DNA of 64,000 bases from Lumbricus terrestris (GCA_949752735.1 OX457036.1:94893198-94957197); one strand, 5' to 3'; positions 19,664-30,824 are shown, counted from the first letter of the stretch. Numbers and translations: made by a program. The notes: generated by a model not told the origin, from the sequence alone.

Positions 19664-21184
19664 TTGTACAGACATGTTGCTGAAATGTTGCTTCACATGA
19701 CAACCCATTCAGGAGAAAGACTACACAAATGTCCGTTTTGTCAGAAATCATTTGCAAAACCTGCAAATCTGAAGCTTCATGTAAGAACTCATACCGGAGA
19801 AAAGCCATATCATTGCCAAATATGTCAATATTCTTTTGCGTATTCAACAAATCTGAAGAGGCATGTAAGAATTCATAGTGAAGAAAGACCATACAAATGT
19901 CAGTTATGCCAGAAAACATTTTCACAAGTTAGTAATCTCAAAATTCACAAGAGAGTTCATACTGGAGAAAGACCATATGAATGTCAGTTATGTCAGAAAT
20001 CATTTTCACAAGTTAGTAATCTCAAAATTCACAAGAGAATTCATACTGGAGAAAGACCATATGTATGTCAGTTATGTCAGAAATCATTTTCACGTGATAG
20101 TAGCATGAACCGTCACATGAAAACTCATACAGGAGAAAGACCACACAAATGTCAGTTATGTCAGAAATCATTTGCAAAATCTGCAAATCTGAAGCTTCAT
20201 GTAAGAATTCATACCAGAGAAAAGCCATATTATTGCCAAATATGTCAATATTCTTTTGCGTATTCAACAAATCTGAAGAGGCATGTAAGAATTCATAGTG
20301 AAGAAAGACCATACAAATGTCAGTTATGCCAGAAAACATTTTCACAAGTTAGTAATCTCAAAACTCACAAGAGAATTCATACTGGAGAAAGACCATATGA
20401 ATGTCAGTTATGTAAGAAATCTTTTTCACAAGTTAGTCATCTCAAAACTCACAAGAGAATTCATACTGGAGAAAGACCACATGAATGTCAGTTATGTCAG
20501 AAATCATTTTCACAAGTTAGTCATCTCAAAATTCACAAGAGAATTCATACTGGAGAAAGACCATATGAATGTCAGTTATGTCAGAAATCACTTTCACATG
20601 ATAGTAGCATGAACCGTCACATGAAAACTCATACAGGAGAAAGACCACACAAATGTCAGTTATGTCAGAAATCATATGCAAGAGCTGAAGATCTGAAGGT
20701 TCATGTAAGAACTCACACCGGAGAAAAGCTATATTACTGCCAAATATGTCAACTCTCTTTTGCGGATCCAGCATATCTGACGAGGCAGAAATCGTTTGCA
20801 TATGCTAGCAGCATGAACCAACACAAGAGGACTCATACAGGAGAAAGACCATACAAATGTCAGCTATGTCAGAAATCATTTGCATATGCTAGCAGCATGA
20901 GCCATCACAAGAGGACTCATACTGGAGAAAGACCACACAAATGTCAGTTATGTCAAAAACCATTTGCAGATTTAAGCAGTCTGAGAAGGCATTCTATGAT
21001 TCATACTGGAGAAAGACCATACAAATGTCAGTCATGTAGGAAAACATTTATAACAGTTGACCATCTAAAACGTCATGCCAGATTTCATACAGGAGAAAAG
21101 TCATATTTATGCCACCTATGCCATAAATTATTTGCAGCTTTGCAAGATCTGAAGAGGCATTCAAGGTTTCATGCAGGAGAATGA
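19664..21184 (+). CDS. C2H2 zinc-finger protein, about 17 fingers (last exon)
   Basis: An open frame of 506 residues made almost wholly of C2H2 fingers (C-X2-C-X12-H-X3-H) joined by TGE(R/K)P linkers, so probably a sequence-specific nuclear DNA-binding protein. No KRAB, BTB or other domain is visible. The first in-frame ATG is at 19685, but a likely splice acceptor (TTCATTGTACAG, ending 19671) suggests this is the 3' exon of a larger gene. Fingers 1-5 and 6-11 are near-identical blocks (offset 420 bp). At about 20780 one finger is fused to the next ([13 protein letters not shown]), an in-frame loss of about 16 residues that removes one zinc site. The frame ends after FHAGE. Which gene it is orthologous to cannot be told. 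Confidence 0.85.
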   Translation: MYRHVAEMLLHMTTHSGERLHKCPFCQKSFAKPANLKLHVRTHTGEKPYHCQICQYSFAYSTNLKRHVRIHSEERPYKCQLCQKTFSQVSNLKIHKRVHTGERPYECQLCQKSFSQVSNLKIHKRIHTGERPYVCQLCQKSFSRDSSMNRHMKTHTGERPHKCQLCQKSFAKSANLKLHVRIHTREKPYYCQICQYSFAYSTNLKRHVRIHSEERPYKCQLCQKTFSQVSNLKTHKRIHTGERPYECQLCKKSFSQVSHLKTHKRIHTGERPHECQLCQKSFSQVSHLKIHKRIHTGERPYECQLCQKSLSHDSSMNRHMKTHTGERPHKCQLCQKSYARAEDLKVHVRTHTGEKLYYCQICQLSFADPAYLTRQKSFAYASSMNQHKRTHTGERPYKCQLCQKSFAYASSMSHHKRTHTGERPHKCQLCQKPFADLSSLRRHSMIHTGERPYKCQSCRKTFITVDHLKRHARFHTGEKSYLCHLCHKLFAALQDLKRHSRFHAGE

Positions 21185-21540
21185 TCATAAGCTGTCAGTT
21201 TAATTTGCAGTGGTTTGACGAAACTCATAGGAACTCATACCAGAAAAGGCTGAACCTTTCTGTCAGTTATGTCAGGATTCATTTACAATTTTAAAAGCAT
21301 CCTTGGTTACTGGTCAGAATAATTAGTACACAGAAAATGCCGCAAAGATGTCAGAAATTATTTGCAGATGTTAGCAATAAGAAAGATCATAATATTATCA
21401 GAACAATACTGGAGACAATCATACTGTCAATTCCATGAGAAATCATTTCCAGTCTGTGGTAGTTTTAAAAGGCACTTCATTGCAGATCGTGCATGGTAGA
21501 AAAAGAATCAAACGAATGCCTGAAATTGTTACAACCTTCT
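21185..21540 (+). pseudogene. Decayed C2H2 fingers downstream of the zinc-finger gene
   Basis: After the stop codon the sequence still resembles fingers with stops and shifts: remnants like TGTCAGTTATGTCAGGATTC, TGTCAGAAATTATTTGCAGATG and a GAGAAATCATTTCCAG segment followed by AAAAGGCACTTC. The array was once longer, or these are relics of further duplications. It may now be 3' UTR. Confidence 0.65.
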
Positions 21541-22440
21541 GGCCATCGCCACTATTGCTTGACTGCACTGATTTATACATTCACCTGGCTTTGCATTGTT
21601 GTGCTAGTTCTTAAATAGGCAATTTGCAATATGTCATGTTTTTCAATGTCGTTTATTAGGTTTGTGCTTAAGCTGGTCGATAGTGGATACCGTCCTTTTC
21701 GAAGTTGGGTTTACCCTAAAGTCGCTTCATTAATGGCACCTAGCTTTAGTTTCATGTACTTTTTCGTTTCAGTTAGCAGCTTATTTTGATGACAAAAACG
21801 TCTTATTCAGCCGCAGGGTTGCGACTATAAAAAAATGTATGCACTACAGATACTTCAAGTGTTAAAAATTGTTTTGCGACGTTGCTAGTAGTGATAATAA
21901 CTAGCCTAGTTTTCACACTGGATCATACTGCCATTGAATTACACATATATGCTCTACTGTGCCACTACATAGGCTTAATTTCATTTATTGAAACAGTGAT
22001 AAGTTGGCTGGCTGCAACTTATTAGGCCGAAGCCTTCATTAATTACGGAACGGACACATTTTGGGCTTTTACTGCCTATTACCGTCATACAATAGATTTT
22101 GCAATATGGGTAATTAATGGGGTAAAGAACCAGACCATCTTTAAATTGGCATTCCAAAATTTGACTTGGTTAAGTTCAGAACCTGAAACATTTTGGCCAA
22201 AAGTCATTACTAAAACTCTTGTTTTAAAATGCCTGCATAGACTAGATTCAGTCCTAAAATTGTCGCATTAGCTTGCAATAGACAAGAAGAGTTTCAATTA
22301 CCACGCACACGAACATGGTATTTTGCAAAGCCACATCTTATGCTCTAGCTCGCACCTAGGCCTACGACTTGTCTCGCTCTGACCATTAGACCTACCAAGG
22401 ACAAGTTGTCAAGGACAGTTTGGATGACTATACATGTATG
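21541..22440. other. Intergenic DNA
   Basis: No gene, repeat array or clear mobile element recognised. Confidence 0.4.
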
Positions 22441-22618
22441 GACACTTTTTATAGCGCCCCTATACTACAGCGCGGACACTGAATCGGAGTTTTACACCGA
22501 GGCGAATAAGCAATTATTGCGAGTAAAGGATCCCTATATGTGGCGGCTTGAGGTGGATTCGAACCAAAACGTTCCGGCACCAAGGCACTGAACATGCCCC
22601 TACACCACCGCGCCCCAC
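22440..22618 (-). mobile_element. tRNA-derived SINE-like unit
   Basis: On the minus strand the head reads GGGGCGCGGTGGTGTAGGGG (A-box-like), then GGTTCGAATCC (a perfect Pol III B box) about 40 bases on. The body runs to GGGGCGCTATAAAAAGTG near 22446, which resembles the GCGCTATATAAA end of local LINEs, suggesting a borrowed LINE tail. Confidence 0.65.
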
Positions 22619-23768
22619 AAAGTATGGGTATCGTAGCGGATTGAGACTAGAACTTTCCAGCAAACGTCCACTTTGCACATTTTATAATGGATGATGGACT
22701 TTAATATTAGGCTAGAACTCGACTAAAACCCACCTTTGCCAGTGATAGTTAATTAATTAATTACATATGAACTAATTAATTAGCCAATAAATTAGATTCG
22801 CAGCTAATTCTAATTAATTTACCAAAATACTTCTAATTAAGTTGCCTAATGCTAATTAAAAATTCATAATAGCTTTATAATTACCTTGCAAGGTGCCAAC
22901 ACAGTAGCCTACCTTTCTCTGGATGCTTTTATTATAACTGTACCGTCTGTACGCTGTGACATGAACCAATATTTTTTAAATTTTATATGACAGCTGATCC
23001 TTCGTCCTCCAATCTTCCTCTGCCTAGAGCCCTAGATAGGCCTATCACCTTTAAAGAATAAAGATATAATGTTAGGCGGCCTTAGGCCACAATTTATAGG
23101 CTATTAAACCCGCCTTAGCAACTTCTCTACACCTTTGGTCTTTCTGACAACCTGATCTTGACCTCCTTTTGACAACTCTCTCTAGACTAGACCTACCTCT
23201 GACTCACGCAGCGATCTTGAATAAGCTATTGTAAATTTATATGCTTTTAATGTAATGTAACTCTTCGAGAACTCAGCGCCCACAAAAGCCACGTTAAGGA
23301 GACCAGTTTAATCACAGGCTCTATTTCAAATCGAGTCCGCAATAGCCAGAGCCGCCCTTTTCGTTCCGGTGCCAGATCAAAATTCGAGGAGGTAAAGACA
23401 ATTAGGAGACATCGTGGAGTTACGGTGATGATGGTAGTTGGTTGTTGGAACCTGATTCGATCAAATCTTAAAAGCTACCTGAAATTTTCAGGTAGCCTAG
23501 CTTTTACACATTTTAAATTTATTTGCGAAGATATGGTGGATAGGAAAGTGACAACGCTCGCGTGCACACAAGGCTCCCTCAGATGTCACGGAAACGCAAC
23601 AAATCTCGACGCCAATAGTTTTTGGATCCGTGACCACCCTTCCGTAGGGCCCCGAATTTCTCGCCAGCCGTGACAAAACTGTGTAGCCTACGAATCGTCA
23701 CTAGGAAAAAGTAAACAATGTTAACAAGCAAATTGAAATAATAAAAGTGCAGGTACGACTTATACGAC
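22619..23768. other. AT-rich intergenic DNA
   Basis: 22745-22870 is rich in AATTAATT words. The rest shows no gene. A frame at 23425-23673 has no recognisable motif. Confidence 0.4.
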
Positions 23769-23935
23769 AGGCCTATTATATTTACAGGCCTATTATATTT
23801 ACCGGCCTATTGTATTTACAGGCCTATTATATTTACAGGCCTATTATATCTACGGACCTATTACATTTGCAGACCTGTTATGTTTTTTTAAAGGCCTATT
23901 ATATTTAGACCTAATATATTTACAGGCCTATGCAC
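23769..23935. repeat. 17-bp tandem repeat, unit AGGCCTATTATATTTAC
   Basis: About nine or ten imperfect copies; the first five are nearly exact and the later ones vary in length. The unit contains the AGGCCTA word that is common across the window. Confidence 0.9.
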
Positions 23936-24577
23936 AAAAGGATTTTATTAGCTGCTTTTTAGAAGTTTAAGCTGATCATAGTTAGGCCTAGCTCTCTGTA
24001 ACAGTAGGGCCGAGTAGGCTATATTTAAAAAGGCATAAATCATAAGCTTTGCATATGTAACTACCTAGCCCGGGACTCTACATGTCACTGGACCCCTGGG
24101 CATTTCCCACCCTCTTCCCCTCCGCGGCCTGGGGCAGGCTAAACAGATTTTAGTTTTCTGTGCCTTGTAAACTTTGTAACGTGATGTTATAATCTTATCT
24201 CATCGTTCCAACCCAATGCTCTCAGGTGGCCAGGGATAGCGGGACCTTCGGCCCCTTTAAGGTCTCTTGCGATCACCAACACAAATGAAATTTTTAAAGA
24301 TATAATTATGACAAGTACTGAGTTGGATGCGAAATAAAAATGTTATAAACTATGTTGTCTTGTCCTGGTTCATGAGAAAAGGAAAAAGAACTGTATTGGA
24401 ACGGTGCTGTTTCCACATTTACTCAGCTATAATTTAGGCTATGCAGTTATTCACAGTGCACATACATCCATAACAGGAAAATGACCATCCATTTTTACAC
24501 AGGCTTCAATCGGACCGTGTTCGTACATGTAGATTAACATAAACGACAAAATGAACATAAGCATACTCAATTATAGC
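23936..24577. other. Intergenic DNA
   Basis: No coding or repeat feature recognised, apart from scattered AGGCCTA words. Confidence 0.4.
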
Positions 24578-24585
24578 GGTAGGGC

Positions 24586-24844
24586 CAGTGGCGTAGCCAG
24601 GAACTTCTCATGGGGGGGGGGGGGAGGGGTTGCCTGGCCGGATATCCTTTCTGAAACCAACCCAACAGTATTACAGTAAATAAAAAGGAATAAAGTAACA
24701 CAGGGAATAAAGTAAGATAAACAATTGTTACTACAAGCAATTGTCTTATTTTTCTTATTTAAGAGGATAAATAACCTTTAAAAACCCTTTTTTCCTAGGC
24801 CAATGGGGGGTTTTAACCCCCGAAACCCCCTGGCTACGCCACTG
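24586..24844 (-). mobile_element. hAT-type MITE, CAGTGGCGTAGCCAGG family (copy 1)
   Basis: 259 bp with exact inverted ends CAGTGGCGTAGCCAGG. Flanks GGTAGGGC and CGTAGGGC agree in 7 of 8 bases. The body (TTGTTACTACAAGCAATTG) is the reverse of copies at 51634 and 57121. A poly-G run sits near the left end. Confidence 0.85.
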
Positions 24845-24852
24845 CGTAGGGC

Positions 24853-25662
24853 CTATCATATTGAACAAACCTTTTTCTTATTTTTCAGTATTCTGTCCTA
24901 TGACACGTTCAGAAAAATCCAGATACACTGCTGAAGTGTTCATTTGCCTTGTCCTTAGCTTGCTAACATCCCAGTCTGCTTAGTGCTTACTCTATCTATA
25001 GAGCACTCGTGAATAGGCTGGTGCCCTGCTCTTGGTGATTTAGAAGTTAGGAGATTACAACGATACGTCATAAGGTCCAACAGAACAGTTCTTTAGGTTT
25101 ACTTGGAATTTCGTTATTTAATTCATTTCAAGTGGTCTTCAGAAGTTAACTCGCCTGCAGTGTCCCTATAATCCAGTTCAACTTATTTTCAATATTATAA
25201 GAAAAAGTGTTGTGTTATCCCTGCACCAACCACAGAAAATCTTCATTTGTTACCGTATAATTATTGTCTTTTATCCAATTTTAGCTGGTCTTAATAGCCT
25301 CATTTCAAACACTCCGTCTATTTCTTTCCCTCTGATTGGCTTTGTGTGTCAGGTCCATGCAGTGCTAGCCTACACTTCGTTCAAGGCTTCTCACCATTCT
25401 AACCTCAGCAGCTATGTTTTCTTACAGCTCTTCCTTTGACCTTTCTGATCACGTTTTGATGCCAGCATAGCATTCGAATCCGTCTTTTACTGTTTGCAAA
25501 TCATGATTATTTGAACTAATGGACATGTACTAAATTATTAAAACACTGATCACATTATTACTTTTCTCTGCATTGTTTTGTTGCAACTTATTCTTCAAGG
25601 AAAATGAACAAAAGAAATTATTAAAAGAAAAGGTATTATTTACGAATCGGATGCATGTCTAC
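24853..25662. other. Intergenic DNA with a LINE 3' end remnant
   Basis: About 25001-25070 matches the (GATTAC)n-tailed LINE family (GCACTCGTGAATAGGCTGG ... GGAGATTACAACG). No gene seen in the remainder. Confidence 0.5.
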
Positions 25663-26364
25663 TTAAGGAAAGTAGCTTACAAGGTGTATTTCAAAGAGTT
25701 TAAGAAATGTGTCTACTTTAGGATTTTCAAAGAAGTGATCATGACAATGTTCTGAAAAATTCTTTTCAATTTCAAACATTTGATCACACATTCCGCAGCC
25801 AAAGGGTCTCAAAATGAAGTGACTTATGCCAGGATTTATTCTTGAATAATCTGGAGAAATATGTTTTTCGTCTGAACTTCGTTTCTTATTCTGCTTAGAT
25901 GAAAATTCTTGCATGGCTTCTCCACTTGGCTGCAGTGAACCATCACTGTGGTATCTCTCAGACACACTCTGCACAGCGCTTTGACACAGTTTATTCCTGT
26001 GCAATTTTCCACCACTGTGCGTTTTTATATGTCTATTGAGGCTAGGATTATGCCAAAAAGTTTTCACACATAAATTGCACTTGTATGGTTTTCCTCCACT
26101 GTGGGTTCTAGAATGCTCACGAAGAAAGCGAAGCTCAGCAAAACTTTTATTACATAACAGACAAATGCAGAATGGTGCTCCTTCAGTGTGTTTTCTTGAA
26201 TGTTCCTTAAGAGAACGTTCTTTTGCAAATTCTCTGTAACATGTACTGCACACATGAGGTTTTACTCCAGTGTGGGTTCTTGAATGGATAACCTGATTCC
26301 GATTATGTGCAAATGCTTTGCCACATAAATTGCACTTGTATTTTCTTTGCCCAGTATGCACCAT
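25663..26364 (-). CDS. C2H2 zinc-finger protein, C-terminal part (after frameshift)
   Basis: About 233 residues continuing the finger array of the upstream frame in a shifted frame. Four good fingers (CNLCGKAF, CSTCYREF, CLLCNKSF, CNLCVKTF) are followed by a finger-less Ser/Gln-rich stretch and one last C-terminal finger (CGMCDQMF ... HCHDH). The apparent start MVHTG is the linker of the preceding finger, not a real initiator. It belongs to the gene that begins at 27113. A one-base deletion or sequencing error near 26371 separates the halves. Confidence 0.75.
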   Translation of the reverse strand: MVHTGQRKYKCNLCGKAFAHNRNQVIHSRTHTGVKPHVCSTCYREFAKERSLKEHSRKHTEGAPFCICLLCNKSFAELRFLREHSRTHSGGKPYKCNLCVKTFWHNPSLNRHIKTHSGGKLHRNKLCQSAVQSVSERYHSDGSLQPSGEAMQEFSSKQNKKRSSDEKHISPDYSRINPGISHFILRPFGCGMCDQMFEIEKNFSEHCHDHFFENPKVDTFLKLFEIHLVSYFP

Positions 26365-27113
26365 TATGTGCCAGATAGATAAATGCTTGTTGCAAATGAT
26401 TTGAAACAGGAACTACATTTGAACGGCTTTTCTCCAGTGTGTATTCTTGTATGGATATGCAGTACATATTTCAGTGCAAACGCTTTGTAGCATGAATTGC
26501 ATTTGTATGGCTTTTCTTCGGTGTGGAGTCTTTTGGTGTGGACTGCATATACATCTTTTCGAGCAAATTCTTTTTGACATGCATTGCATTTGTATGGCTT
26601 TTCACCAGTGTGACTTCTTGCATGTTCCAACATGCTTTGTCTGTGCATAAACGTTTTGTAGCATAAATTGCATTTGTACGATTTGTCCCCAGTGTGACTT
26701 GCTGTATGAATCTGAAGACAATTTTTCCATGCAAATGCTCTGGGGCATAAACTGCATTTATATGGCTTTTCACCAGTGTGACTTCTTGCATGTTCCAACA
26801 TGCTTTGTCTTTGAATAAACGTTTTGTAGCATAAATTGCATTTGTATGGTTTGTCCCCAGTGTGAGTTGCTGTATGAATCTGAAGACAATTTTTCCATGC
26901 AAATGCTCTGGGGCATAAACTGCATTTATATGGCTTTTCTCCAGTGTGGAGTCTTCCATGGAAACCCAGAGATTGTTTGTGTTTAAATGCTTTGTGGCAT
27001 ATATTGCAGTTGAATGGCTTTTCTCCATGGTGACTTTTCACATGAATTGTGAGCTTGTGATCACCACCAAATGTTTTCTTGCGAAATTTGCATTTGAGTC
27101 GACCCTTTGCCAT
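26364..27113 (-). CDS. C2H2 zinc-finger protein, N-terminal part
   Basis: About 249 residues starting MAKGRLKC. The first finger is degenerate (its second Cys is Arg). Fingers 2-8 are standard, with TGEKPYKC linkers. Fingers 3-4 and 5-6 are a nearly identical two-finger (168-bp) tandem duplication (CPRAFAWKN and CYKTF units). Finger 7 has an extra residue between its histidines (HTKRLH). The frame stops inside finger 9 (FATSIYLSGT) because one base is missing; the rest of the fingers follow in the next frame. Probably a nuclear DNA-binding protein. The ATG used lies just before the finger array, so an upstream exon is possible. Confidence 0.78.
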   Translation of the reverse strand: MAKGRLKCKFRKKTFGGDHKLTIHVKSHHGEKPFNCNICHKAFKHKQSLGFHGRLHTGEKPYKCSLCPRAFAWKNCLQIHTATHTGDKPYKCNLCYKTFIQRQSMLEHARSHTGEKPYKCSLCPRAFAWKNCLQIHTASHTGDKSYKCNLCYKTFMHRQSMLEHARSHTGEKPYKCNACQKEFARKDVYAVHTKRLHTEEKPYKCNSCYKAFALKYVLHIHTRIHTGEKPFKCSSCFKSFATSIYLSGT

Positions 27114-27610
27114 CGCAGGTTCTGGCCTTCAACTTCAGATATTAAAACAAAGTAAACAATCTTATAAATTTAATTAATATATATTCGTTTAATAAAAAAA
27201 TCCGGTTGACCAGCCGCAACACAGATACATGAAGTGAAAAGTAGTTTAAAAAGCACTGTGGATTAATTTGTTCAATGTTAATTATTATTTATTTATTCGA
27301 TTTATTTTATAATTTTTATGCTATTTTTAATTGTTTAGATACATTAAACTAGGCATAGCTAAAAGGACGATTTGTAATTTGTTATAGAGCTGAGTACCAG
27401 ATCGAGACAAGAACATTGCCTATGGGTCTCTGCCCGCCTACAAGTAAAATGAAGGATAAGCAAAGAAACACATAATTTTCAGGGGCGCTATATAACAAGT
27501 GCGCATGCAAACAAAATGATATTCCTTGTAATGGGAGACGTGATATACGGTCATATACCATATTGCTTGAGAAAATGAGAGACAGAGAGACAGAAACAGT
27601 CAGGCAGACT
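27114..27610. other. AT-rich flank upstream of the second zinc-finger gene
   Basis: Presumed upstream or intronic DNA of the minus-strand gene. No promoter motif can be assigned with confidence. Confidence 0.35.
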
Positions 27611-27945
27611 TGTATTGTATTGTATTTATAAATTTATAAAGCGCCTCTCACAGTGCACACCAATCAGAGGCGATCACAGTACGTTAGACCAAGAGAGAAA
27701 AAAGTAGTCTTGAGACACCGAAAAGAGGCATTAGGCCCACCAGTTAATATGGAGGAATGAGTTGAAGGAGGAAGCTGGTTCCACAATGCCGGGCCAATGA
27801 GAGTAAAGGCACGCTTTTTAGCTAGGGTAGTCCTAGCTCGCGGGACGAAGAGATCATGCCGATCTAAGGAGCGTAGCGGGCGAAGAGAAGTGGCCGAGGT
27901 CGGCAGATGGATGAGGCCACGGAGATACATGGGAGCAAAATATGA
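27611..27945 (-). pseudogene. LINE 3' end: RT C-terminus, 3' hairpin and (AATAC)n tail
   Basis: The minus-strand frame (27664-27930) has the usual non-LTR RT end: LRSLDRHDLFVPRART, then AFTLIGPALWNQLP and a basic FRCLKTTFF. It is followed by AGGCGCTTTATAAATTTATAAA and an AATACAATACAA tail. It is 5' truncated. Confidence 0.75.
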
Positions 27946-29894
27946 GATTGTGTTCAGAGTTAGGCCTTTTACAATTGTTTTGGCAATTTCTGATAGTCAC
28001 TCATTATGTAAGAATTTTAAACAAAACAAAAAGTGCTGAGAAGTGTAGAGAAAAAGTTCATAATTTAGTTATCAGTTTATACTTTATACCAACTGGCCCC
28101 AGGCTTAGGCTTAATGCCACACAGAATTCTAGTGAGCCGCCAGTACACTGTGAGACTGCGAGTAAGCCTACTATGTCATGCAAAGCTCGATTGTGATCGG
28201 CACCACTAACCAAACCACAACCCTTGTGTGTTGTGTCTCATAGCCTACTGAGCAATGCCACATTTAGACCATCAGATTTCAGTTTCAGTTAATCGCTTTG
28301 AATATCGCAGCTCACTCATTATCACTATCAGCCTACTGCGGCGACTTATTGTTTTACGAATTCTAACAGATATATAGGGATGAGTCATTGTAATAATTAT
28401 ATTAAGACTAGACTTGTAACTTGCTTCACACAGTATTTTGCAGTTTTATATGACATGAAACTAAAAAATAACCACCTGCAAAACAAAACTCCGCATAATA
28501 TTAATTATGACAAAACCAACCACTGTCAACTACAGCAAGATGAATGACGTCACCATTTTTGATGTAACAAAACAATAAGTAAGTAAGCTAAGATGCTGGT
28601 AGGGCTACCAGACCTCTGGCACGAGAAGAACATTAATTTTTCCTATTCTTAGGCAGTATGCCATCATTTAGGCTAACTTTAAACCTTGATAATGTTCTCC
28701 ATTTGCCTCTTTGTTGTATTAGGCTATTCGATATCATTTCATTCCAACTTTTAAAGACCTAAATACGCATATTAGCCCGAATTAATCTGAAATCAGTCTC
28801 GTTCGCGTCTTTCTCTGCAGACAGACTTGCACCCAAAACTCGCATTGAGTCTACCTGCATGGCAGGCTCCTTGTAGGATCTGCTGAAGGATAGTTATTCG
28901 AGCCATTCTGCGCTTTACAATCATATCTCTGGTCCTTGTTGGATTAATTTTTAGGCCTAAATGTTCTTGTGTCTTTAGTCTGAGACTGAGAGTAGCCTAA
29001 CCTGAGCTTGGGCACAAAAAACTCAGGAGCTGTTAATCCGCCGCTGACACGAACGATGGGGTCATGAAGCAATCCCTTGGGAAGTGAGTGCTAGGACTCT
29101 TAAGGCGTGTCCATAGGCTACGGTGGTTATTCTTGACGTGGTCATAGGTGAATACATGAATGCATGAGATGCACATAAAAAGCATTATTACTGTGCTCAA
29201 ATTTGACAGTTGATGCTTTACCAAAGACCACAGACAATACATGGCTTGCTTGTTATAGGCTAGGCCTACGCGGCACAAGCACGGTGCACCGTGCACATGG
29301 GGTCATGTTGGACAACAGTCGTTGATGTAGACCTACTGTTACAGTAGGCCTATCTTCCGACTGCGTTACCCTAATAACCCAAAAGAGAGTACAACTGTGT
29401 AGGAAGACCGATAGGAACCTCTCCACTATTGCCTTGACGGGGCGGGCCATGTTCTGAACCCGCTCCTCCCTCCCATAAGAACACGCCTCTATTCCACGCG
29501 TACCAGACCACATGACGAAATCCATCGGACAACTTAGCTTAATTAGTGAGAAAACGTTTTAACCAGAATGTAATGAAAAGTGGAGCTATGCAGTTGAATA
29601 AATAAAGAATGTACTTACTTGCTTACTAACATACAGGCAAGCTTCCTTGGAATCCTATACCAATTCCTAACTTAGAATCATTAATCATTAACTATTTTGC
29701 GTCGCTGTAGATCTAGCTAGAAGAAGATGACGTCACATCCAGCGTCCCATCCAGCAGATCCGGTCATCATAACACGTCAGATAACGAGTTCCGGCGGAAC
29801 TACACACGCGCCGCTCAATGGCTGCAAGGATTGGAACTTTCGACTGTTCGACTGCACGGACAACTGCCAAACATGTAACACATCGTCTAAACTT
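27946..29894. other. Intergenic DNA
   Basis: No gene recognised. About 29575-29625 is a LINE-like tail (GAATAAATAAAGAATG, then CTTACTTGCTTAC) like that at 12785. TAGGCCTA words occur near 29268 and 29343. Confidence 0.4.
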
Positions 29895-30112
29895 AATAAA
29901 CTGTAATTGCAGTCTATAGCCTACGTAAATAAGTATGTAGCCTATACATATAATAAACTGCAATTGCAGTCTATAGCCTACGTAAATAAGTATGTAGCTT
30001 TATACATATAATAAACTGTAATTGCAGTCTATAGCCTACGTAAATAAGTATGTAGCTTTAGACATATAATAAACTGTAATTGCAGTCTAGCCTACGTAAA
30101 TAAGTATGTATG
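29895..30112. repeat. 57-58-bp tandem repeat, four copies
   Basis: The unit begins AATAAACTGTAATTGCAGTC and includes TAGCCTACGTAAATAAG. Starts are 29895, 29952, 30010 and 30068; the last copy lacks four bases. Copies are almost identical, so the array is young. Confidence 0.93.
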
Positions 30113-30214
30113 TCTCAGATCACACGCTCAATCATGCAATAATTTTATAAGGGTCTAATCCAGTCCATATCTTCCTACCATTAAGCTTAGGGGCATTATT
30201 TGATGTACATTCTT

Positions 30215-30283
30215 CTGATTGAGTCGGAAGCGCTCTTCAGTAATCCTCCTTGAAGAGGCGCTATAAAAATTCTTGAATGAATT
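30215..30283 (+). mobile_element. LINE 3' end fragment
   Basis: AGTCGGAAGCGCTCTTCAG ... TTGAAGAGGCGCTATAAA then TTCTTGAATGAAT, the same family as 18742-18907. Confidence 0.7.
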
Positions 30284-30605
30284 ACATAGACTGACCAAAG
30301 TAATACAGAGATCGCATCAACGCCGATTGCAACGAATGCGATGAAAAAAATAAAAATAGAATTTTGTTCGATGACACTGTGATGGAGCAATGGAAGCTGC
30401 GTCCGACTATTATAATGGTCGTCCGATAACTGACCGGGATAAATGTCCGATCGCAAGTCTTAGTTCCGATGACTGCCATGAATGTGCCATCTGTAGTTAC
30501 CGGGGATAGGCTATGGTTGCCAACGCAGCAACATTCAGGAGGATTGATAATAGCCTACTCTTGTCAATGGAAGCTACAACAGCATTAAGACTATTGTATT
30601 GACAA

Positions 30606-30816
30606 CAGGGCTTTTTTAACGTGCAGTTGTAGCCTACACAAAATGTGCAGTTCTAAATGGATTTGTGCAGTTGTAGAAGCAGTAATGTCACAAGTTCTGT
30701 GCAGTTAAAACTAGCAAAAAAGGTCATTGTCATCCGATTGGAAGTAATTTGCCATGGAGGATGGGAAGGGAAAGAAGGAGTTGTGCAGTTCTAAAAATTC
30801 CTTTAAAACAGCCCTG
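30606..30816. mobile_element. hAT-type MITE with GTGCAGTT repeats
   Basis: 211 bp. Ends CAGGGCTTTTTTAA and, inverted, CAGGGCTGTTTTAA. Exact 8-bp duplication ATTGACAA at 30598-30605 and 30817-30824. The body repeats GTGCAGTT five times. Confidence 0.85.
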
Positions 30817-30824
30817 ATTGACAA

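Noticed and set aside
19878..20612. Overlapping frames inside the zinc-finger exon on both strands
   Set aside because: They repeat with the finger period and lack C2H2 signatures; the main frame explains the sequence.
22541..22618. Possible functional tRNA gene on the minus strand
   Set aside because: The B box is good, but I could not form an acceptor stem, and the downstream body with a LINE-like end points to a SINE.
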